Source: Candidatus Delongbacteria bacterium
GTDB taxonomy: Bacteria > UBA4055
DNA length: 12,216 nucleotides
NCBI GenBank assembly: GCA_028702975.1
Contig: JAQVNT010000023.1
Location: 1 to 12,216, forward strand
Direction: 5' to 3'
Below the pieces are notes generated by a model. That model saw only the letters and a list, made by a program, of their open reading frames with translations, did not search any database and had not been told where the DNA came from. The position numbers and the translations under genes were made by a program. Below, one piece after another: positions 7,374 through 12,216 of the stretch (positions are counted from its first letter, which is position 1; every line of letters starts with the position of its first letter).

Positions 7374-8603
7374 TTAAAAGCTGTATTTGATTTTTGCATA
7401 GACCATATCGTTATCGTCGAACTGACCGAAATTACCCGAATCTCGGGTGAATATGTTCGCACCGGCTGACACATCGAATCCGTCTGCGAAAAAATATGTT
7501 ATTTTCGGCCTGATAAGTGCGTCTTCCTCGTTAAGTCCGTAGTAACCGAAAAGTTCAAGCCAGAGTTTTTCTCTCAGGAAATCTTTTTTGGCGAGAAATG
7601 TTATAGTGGAAGAAAACTCGTCTTTATCTATCTCGCTGTCGTAGTCAAGTATCGCTTCCTGTACGAACTGTGCGCTTAAAGTTGTTCCGAACAGGCTGTA
7701 GTCTATGCCTGCCATGTAGTGAAGAAAATCTTTTTCCGTCAGCGAGTTCTTTTCAGCCGGATCCTGAGTCTGGAACATTTTGCCTGAATAATAAGCACCC
7801 TCTCCTCTCAGAACATAACCTGCAACAGGTAATCCCATGCTTCCGCCCGCCATGAAAAGTCTCGGATGCTCAGGCGCGACAGTAATGCCTGTTATCTCTC
7901 CCGTACCGGAGTCTATCTCTTTATAAACATTCATCACAGGATCGTCAGAGAAAAAATAGCCTGCGACCATCTCATAATCCATCTTTGAGCCCATAGCCGA
8001 ATACCTTGCGAAGACTTCACTGTTCTCTATTTTTTTCTCCACGTCAGTATCGGAATAATCGAAATCTGGTGCGACAGGGAAAGCAGGCGCAGGCGGCATC
8101 CAGATCGAGGAAGCATCCGGTAAGGTATTAGGAGTAAAAACAGGCACCCATGTCAGCTCAAATATACTTGCACCTTTGTAATAGCTGAATTTTGCGGATG
8201 TAACACCTATCCTGACCTCGTCGAATTCAGGCAGAATAAATTCGCTCAGGTCTTTCGGCGAGACGACATCGGTAATGAAAATTCCCTCAGATTTTCCGTA
8301 GATAATCTGCTGCTTACCGATCCTTATGTCAAAATTGTCAAAATACATATCGATATAGGCTTCTTTCAGGTTAAGTTCGAGGCTGTCGTTCATATAATGT
8401 TTCAGGTACGGACTGGCCAGAAAACCTATCCTGTCCGCTTTTTTTCTGAAATCGAGGCTGAATGTGTTCTGAATGACGCTGAATTCATTGTCCCCGCCCG
8501 TCAGCATCCCGGAATAGTTCCTCACAAAGCCGTTTATCTCCACATTTTCAAAAGCGTTGACCGAAATTAAGGCTGCAAGCAGAATGTATATTATTTTTTT
8601 CAT
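7374..8603 (-). CDS. DUF1302-like outer-membrane beta-barrel protein
   Basis: A 409-residue protein with a signal peptide (MKKIIYILLAALISVNA) and a beta-barrel pattern ending in the C-terminal Phe (KIKYSF) used for outer-membrane assembly. Residues 94-133 (RIGKQQIIYGKSEGIF, then DVVSPKDLSEFILP) resemble the conserved block of DUF1302 and related porin-like families. A Pro-rich stretch (MPPAPAFPVAP) may be a loop or plug. The ATG at 8603 is chosen over one at 8636 because AAAGGAG (8612-8618) lies 8 bases before it and it gives a proper signal peptide; the longer form would also overlap the previous gene. It follows the LolA-like gene by 22 bases. DUF1302 barrels commonly co-occur with a LolA-fold protein and an MMPL/RND pump, as here, which suggests the outer-membrane part of a lipid or hydrophobic-compound transport route. 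Confidence 0.8.
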   Translation of the reverse strand: MKKIIYILLAALISVNAFENVEINGFVRNYSGMLTGGDNEFSVIQNTFSLDFRKKADRIGFLASPYLKHYMNDSLELNLKEAYIDMYFDNFDIRIGKQQIIYGKSEGIFITDVVSPKDLSEFILPEFDEVRIGVTSAKFSYYKGASIFELTWVPVFTPNTLPDASSIWMPPAPAFPVAPDFDYSDTDVEKKIENSEVFARYSAMGSKMDYEMVAGYFFSDDPVMNVYKEIDSGTGEITGITVAPEHPRLFMAGGSMGLPVAGYVLRGEGAYYSGKMFQTQDPAEKNSLTEKDFLHYMAGIDYSLFGTTLSAQFVQEAILDYDSEIDKDEFSSTITFLAKKDFLREKLWLELFGYYGLNEEDALIRPKITYFFADGFDVSAGANIFTRDSGNFGQFDDNDMVYAKIKYSF

Positions 8604-8611
8604 CTTAAGAT

Positions 8612-8618
8612 CTCCTTT
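8612..8618 (-). promoter_or_regulatory. Ribosome binding site that fixes the beta-barrel gene start
   Basis: AAAGGAG on the - strand, 8 bases before the ATG at 8601-8603, lying in the short gap after the LolA-like gene. It rules out the upstream in-frame ATG at 8634-8636, which would put eleven residues before the signal peptide. Confidence 0.75.
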
Positions 8619-8625
8619 GAGGAAA

Positions 8626-9405
8626 TTATTTCCCAACTGTCATTGTTCTTTCAGTAAATTTACTCTCGGGAATACCATTATTGATCTTAACTTCGTCGAA
8701 TAACATCTGCGTTCTGTGATCTTTCTGAACATTGTGCATCTCCGTTTCAAGGATAGTCCAGAATCCCGATATATTCTCAAATTTCTTGATATTGAGAACC
8801 TTTAAAAGTTTGTCCCTGTCGTCATAGAACTCCCTTTTTAAGCCGAGATAATTGTCTTTCATTACCCATGTGATCGTTTTGGAATACATATAATCTTCGT
8901 CTTTGGGTACGCTTTCTACTACAAAGCATTCGTACTCGCCGATCTTTTCGGTGCGGAGAAGTTTATGCTCATCGTCGTCGGGATGCCTGTCGCCAAGATC
9001 GTCATAAGTAAAATCCGAGCCCATGAAATAATCGCCTTTACTGTCTGATGAGATCCTCTTAACCCTTTTTAAAGCGGGAAGATAGATCCACTGGTCGTCA
9101 TCTCTGCCGTCCGTGTAGCTCCAGTTCATGAATGAAGTTCCTCTAACATCGGCGGGTGAAAGAAAGAACATTATCTTTTTTTCGGTTTTTCCGTCATCTT
9201 TAGTGTACTGCATAAGTTTTCTTACCCTTGTATCGCCTTTTGAGTTGATAAGGCTCATTGTAAGCTCACCCTGGGTGTCCTCGCCTGAAGGATTGTAATA
9301 GACTTTTTCCATTATGGTCTTTCCTGTCATTTCCTCAGCTTTTAAAGAAGTAAACAGTCCGATGAACGCCAAAGCTGATATGAGCGTTATATTTATGAAT
9401 TTCAT
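8626..9405 (-). CDS. Periplasmic LolA-like (outer-membrane lipoprotein-sorting) protein
   Basis: A 259-residue secreted protein with a signal peptide (ALAFIGLFTSLKA, cleavage before EEM near residue 23). It belongs to the LolA-fold 'outer membrane lipoprotein-sorting' family (PF17131 type), recognised by RGTSFMNW (88-95), DDDQWIYLPALKRVKRI (102-118) and FMGSDFTYDDL (127-137). Members are thought to bind lipid acyl chains in a half-open beta-barrel. Its ATG overlaps the TGA of the RND gene (ATGA, 9402-9405) and it has its own strong AAGGAGGT (9411-9418), so the two proteins are probably made together. It is the natural periplasmic shuttle between the RND pump and the DUF1302-like barrel. It is not LolA itself: the LolA family proper is shorter and lacks these motifs. 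Confidence 0.9.
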   Translation of the reverse strand: MKFINITLISALAFIGLFTSLKAEEMTGKTIMEKVYYNPSGEDTQGELTMSLINSKGDTRVRKLMQYTKDDGKTEKKIMFFLSPADVRGTSFMNWSYTDGRDDDQWIYLPALKRVKRISSDSKGDYFMGSDFTYDDLGDRHPDDDEHKLLRTEKIGEYECFVVESVPKDEDYMYSKTITWVMKDNYLGLKREFYDDRDKLLKVLNIKKFENISGFWTILETEMHNVQKDHRTQMLFDEVKINNGIPESKFTERTMTVGK

Positions 9406-11705
9406 TTGAGACCTCCTTTTTTGTTTTTGAAGAATAATCCTGATCTGTAAAGAATCAGGAACATAATAGTAACTGTGCCTATAAAGCTTGTGAACATATT
9501 GAGTGATACTAGCGCGCCGAGAGACCTGTTAGGCGGAAAAACTGAACTTAAGAGAACGAGAAATCCCGCTATTACCACTACAGCGTTGAAAGAGATCGCC
9601 CTGCCGGAATGATGCATTGTTTTTACGACAGTGAGATCAAGGTCTTTTGTTTCCTGCGCGTATATTTTGAATCTTTCAATGAAGTGGATCGCGTAATCGA
9701 TCCCTATTCCGACCGCTATACTTGAGATGAGTGCAGTCGTCGTGCTTAAAGGAATGTCGAGCAGCCCCATCAGGCCAAAGCTGATAACAGCCGTTATGAC
9801 TATAGGAACCGAGCCTATCAGACCTGCGGTAATGCTCTTGAACATCATGGCTATAAGTATGATCACTATCAAAATCGACATAAAAAGGCTCTTTATCTGC
9901 CCGATCAGTATCAGATCCGTAAAAACGAGAGCTTTGTACCCCGATCCCGCGTAATTCAGTGTTATTCCGTTGTTCTCAAAACATTCCCTGTACTTTTCGA
10001 TCTCGGACATCACCTTGTTTATCTCTTTCGAATTATCGCTTTTTATCTGAAAATTAACATTGGCCTTATTGTAATTATAATCGACTACTTTCCACAGATT
10101 TTCAGGATCGCCGGACATTTCATAAAGGAGAAGGTACTGGGCCACAAGATCCTTTGACTCCGGTATTCTGTCGAACTCAGGATCATCGGCATTCATAACT
10201 TTATTCATTCTTTTCAAATAGTCGGACAGGGAGAATGAATTACCCACGATATCGAGACCTTCGACACCGGTTTGCAACTCGTCTATCAGCCTTAAATATT
10301 CGGGGGTTTTAAAAGCGTCCGCTTCTTTTGATTCAAGCACGACATTTATGGTGTTCGTTCCACCGAAATTCTGATTTATAAAAGTATCTGTCTGAACTAT
10401 GTCGCTGTCTTTTTCGAATTTATCGAGAAAGCTTGAATTGATCCAGATGTTGTTTATTCCTAAAGCTGAAACTATTATTATTACTGCGGTTACGCCCACG
10501 ACTGCATATTTATGTTTGATAACAGACCTAGCGAATCTGTGCGAGAACTTTGTTTTTTCTTCTTTGTCTGCTTTCTCTTCTTTTATTTTTGGCGTGCTCA
10601 CTCCGAAAATGATTATGCCTGAAGGTATCAGAACGAGTGAGAAGAACATAGCCGCCATTACGCCGAAAGCAGTGAACAAACCGAAATATTTGATCGGATA
10701 AACATCGGATGTGAGTAGCGAAACGAACCCTACTGCAGTTGTTACAGAAGTCATTACTACAGGCTTCCACATGCTTGACACCATATCCTTTACAGCATTG
10801 AATTTGGAAATTTTCGGATTTGCCTTTAAATGCAGGTTCAAATGACTGTAAAGATGTATCCCGTCAGCCACACCGATAGCTATGAGCATAACCGGCATCA
10901 TGGTTGAGACCGCATAGACCGGTATTCTCAAGAAAGCCATCAGGCCGAATGCCCAGACAGTGCTCAGACCGACCACGAGCAGAGTTAATACGGTATTCTT
11001 AACACTTCTCATTACAAAATATAGCACCGCGATTATTACCAGCAGGACTATCGGCACCATTCTTTTCATGTCTGCCGGCCCCAGATAAGCCATTGTTCCC
11101 TCAACGATCGGCACTCCCGCAATATGGATCTTTTCCGGGCCTTCGTAAGATTTCGCGAATTCAAGTATCCTATGATAGAATTCCATACTGAACACATCGT
11201 CGTTCATTGAGGCTACTACGAGCGCGATATTCTCATTTTCAGACACCAGTCTTTTATAGACCATATCGTTCGATCTTACCGAAGTTTGCAGTTCTTCAAG
11301 TGCGGCCTCGTCTTTAGGAGACTTTTTGTAGAATGCCCTGACATCAAGACCCTCTTCCGATCCTGTTATGTTGTCGGCAGTATAGAGAGAAACTATGTCC
11401 GCATCATCGAATTCATCCATATCCTGAAGCCCGATGCTTATATCTTTTATCTTCTGCAGGGTCGAAGTATTATAAATTCCTTCCGGATTTTCGACCGCTA
11501 TAAGTATGCCGTCCTTTATGTTGAACAGTTCTTCGGCCTCATCGCTGTAAATAAATGCGGGGTGATCCTTGGGCATGTATTCGTCGAGATCGGTTTCCAT
11601 GCGTGAATATGTTTTCATCTGGTATGTGAAGAAAGCGGTTGCTGTTACGATCAGCAGGAGAGATATCCACGAGAAAGCCAGAAGAGTTTTATTGGACAGC
11701 TTCAT
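9402..11705 (-). CDS. MMPL/RND-family inner-membrane transporter
   Basis: A 767-residue RND-superfamily protein of the MMPL/HpnN-like type with the expected two-fold layout. TM1 is at about 8-28, a periplasmic domain at 30-212, five TM segments at about 215-370, a charged cytoplasmic linker (EEKADKEEKTK), TM7 at about 398-418, a second periplasmic domain at about 420-600, and five more TM segments at about 605-757. Both halves carry the sterol-sensing-domain-like signature: GVADGIHLYSHL (278-289) and GIGIDYAIHFIERF (666-679). The acidic residues there are probably part of the proton relay. Relatives move lipids (mycolates, hopanoids) rather than drugs. The start ATG at 11703-11705 has GAGGA (11713-11717) 7 bases upstream, overlapping the cupin stop codon. 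The substrate cannot be told from sequence; the phospholipase and LolA-like neighbours point to a lipid. Confidence 0.93.
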   Translation of the reverse strand: MKLSNKTLLAFSWISLLLIVTATAFFTYQMKTYSRMETDLDEYMPKDHPAFIYSDEAEELFNIKDGILIAVENPEGIYNTSTLQKIKDISIGLQDMDEFDDADIVSLYTADNITGSEEGLDVRAFYKKSPKDEAALEELQTSVRSNDMVYKRLVSENENIALVVASMNDDVFSMEFYHRILEFAKSYEGPEKIHIAGVPIVEGTMAYLGPADMKRMVPIVLLVIIAVLYFVMRSVKNTVLTLLVVGLSTVWAFGLMAFLRIPVYAVSTMMPVMLIAIGVADGIHLYSHLNLHLKANPKISKFNAVKDMVSSMWKPVVMTSVTTAVGFVSLLTSDVYPIKYFGLFTAFGVMAAMFFSLVLIPSGIIIFGVSTPKIKEEKADKEEKTKFSHRFARSVIKHKYAVVGVTAVIIIVSALGINNIWINSSFLDKFEKDSDIVQTDTFINQNFGGTNTINVVLESKEADAFKTPEYLRLIDELQTGVEGLDIVGNSFSLSDYLKRMNKVMNADDPEFDRIPESKDLVAQYLLLYEMSGDPENLWKVVDYNYNKANVNFQIKSDNSKEINKVMSEIEKYRECFENNGITLNYAGSGYKALVFTDLILIGQIKSLFMSILIVIILIAMMFKSITAGLIGSVPIVITAVISFGLMGLLDIPLSTTTALISSIAVGIGIDYAIHFIERFKIYAQETKDLDLTVVKTMHHSGRAISFNAVVVIAGFLVLLSSVFPPNRSLGALVSLNMFTSFIGTVTIMFLILYRSGLFFKNKKGGLK

Positions 11706-11716
11706 ACTTAATTCCT

Positions 11717-12034
11717 CTATTTATAGTTTACCGGGTTAGGCGATTTTACCACGAAGAATTCGAGTATTTCATCGTCTTTATTTTCGACTGTCATTCTCAC
11801 GCCGAATGGAACATTTATAAAGCATTTCCCGTATTTGTGCGTTTCATGCTCTCCAAGCGTAAGGGTCATCGTTCCTCTAACTATAACGAAATAGACATTA
11901 GAGTTAGAATTATGGATCGGCAGAGCTGTGTCTTTCGGCAGCACCATGTGGTTTAAATTTATGTTCTCGTCGTCGATTATCCTTTCGATCGTCTTTTCGT
12001 CCGTGATCGTGTAGTCATATTTTTTTTCTATCAT
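11717..12034 (-). CDS. Small single-domain cupin protein
   Basis: A 105-residue cytoplasmic cupin barrel. The core is LPIHNSNSNVYFVIVRGTM (cupin motif 1 region, His41), then YGKCFINVPFG-V-R-M-T-V-E-N (motif 2 region, about 68-85) and LEFFVVKSPNP. Of the usual metal ligands only His41 is in place: the second His and Glu of motif 1 are absent, and the motif 2 His is Met81. It may bind a metal unusually or not at all. The ATG is preceded by AAGGAGA (12042-12048) with 7 bases between. It lies 38 bases after the Fe-S protein gene and 11 before the RND gene. I recall similar small cupins beside CCGG-type Fe-S proteins and Hcp in other anaerobes, which suggests a shared redox or stress role; this is from memory, not shown here. 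Confidence 0.8.
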   Translation of the reverse strand: MIEKKYDYTITDEKTIERIIDDENINLNHMVLPKDTALPIHNSNSNVYFVIVRGTMTLTLGEHETHKYGKCFINVPFGVRMTVENKDDEILEFFVVKSPNPVNYK

Positions 12035-12072
12035 TTTGGCTTCTCCTTTTTAGTTTTAATGAGCTGTTTATT

Positions 12073-12216
12073 TTACCTGATCTCGCCGTCAATTCCGACA
12101 ACGGTCAGCTTCACCATCTTGCTTACACCGGCAAGTTCGAGTGCTTTCTGGACTATAATTTCGATACCGCCGCAGCAGGGAACTTCCATTCTCACCACAT
12201 GGATCGAGCGGACATT
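12073..12216 (-). CDS. Fe-S (ferredoxin-like) protein with C-terminal CCGG motif, 3' end only
   Basis: The last 47 residues of a gene that continues beyond the right window edge; the stop TAA is at 12073-12075. The visible segment reads VVRMEVPCCGGIEIIVQKAL and ends in VVGIDGEIR. In anaerobes this VPCCGG tail is typical of 4Fe-4S dicluster/ferredoxin-like proteins of about 200-280 residues, whose N-terminal half holds CxxCxxCxxxC cluster motifs. That half is not in the window, so the Fe-S call rests on the tail alone. As the first visible gene of the - strand operon it is a candidate electron donor for Hcp (inference). The operon's promoter must lie further right. Confidence 0.65.
   Translation of the reverse strand, partial: NVRSIHVVRMEVPCCGGIEIIVQKALELAGVSKMVKLTVVGIDGEIR

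Noticed and set aside
8604..8636. Longer N-terminus of the DUF1302-like barrel starting at ATG 8636.
   Set aside because: It would place eleven residues before the signal peptide and overlap the previous gene. The ATG at 8603 has the ribosome binding site.

Overview
The window looks like chromosomal DNA from a Gram-negative (two-membrane), probably anaerobic bacterium. It carries several signal-peptide-bearing outer-membrane barrels, an outer-membrane phospholipase A homologue, two lipoproteins and an oxygen-sensitive hybrid cluster protein. Strong AAGGAGG-type ribosome binding sites precede most genes. The mix of SUMF1 lipoproteins, leucine-rich-repeat lipoproteins, DUF3943 and a 6-bladed propeller resembles uncultured FCB-group or candidate-phylum genomes. 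That placement is a guess from gene content; no rRNA or other phylogenetic marker is present.

Left part (1-3455, + strand): the 3' end of a 6-bladed beta-propeller (NHL-like) protein, a SUMF1/FGE-domain lipoprotein, and a lipoprotein with two Ig-like domains followed by nine 22-residue leucine-rich repeats. The last gene is broken by a one-base frameshift near 2349. These look like separately transcribed surface proteins. A bidirectional terminator at 3477-3507 separates them from the genes on the other strand.

Right part (3524-12216, - strand): eight genes with gaps of 0-38 bases, or overlapping, all in one direction, ending at the shared terminator. They read as one operon. In transcription order they are an Fe-S protein with a C-terminal CCGG motif (only its last 47 residues are in the window), a small cupin, an MMPL/RND-type membrane transporter, a periplasmic LolA-like protein, a DUF1302-like beta-barrel, an OMPLA-type phospholipase A, a DUF3943 protein, and the hybrid cluster protein Hcp.

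The five central genes together have the parts expected of an envelope lipid-handling machine: inner-membrane RND pump, periplasmic lipid-binding carrier, outer-membrane barrel and outer-membrane phospholipase. The outer three genes (Fe-S protein, cupin, Hcp) look like an NO/nitrosative-stress and redox set. The nesting of a lipid-trafficking module between these genes is the most interesting feature of the window. A functional link between the two halves is inference from operon structure only.
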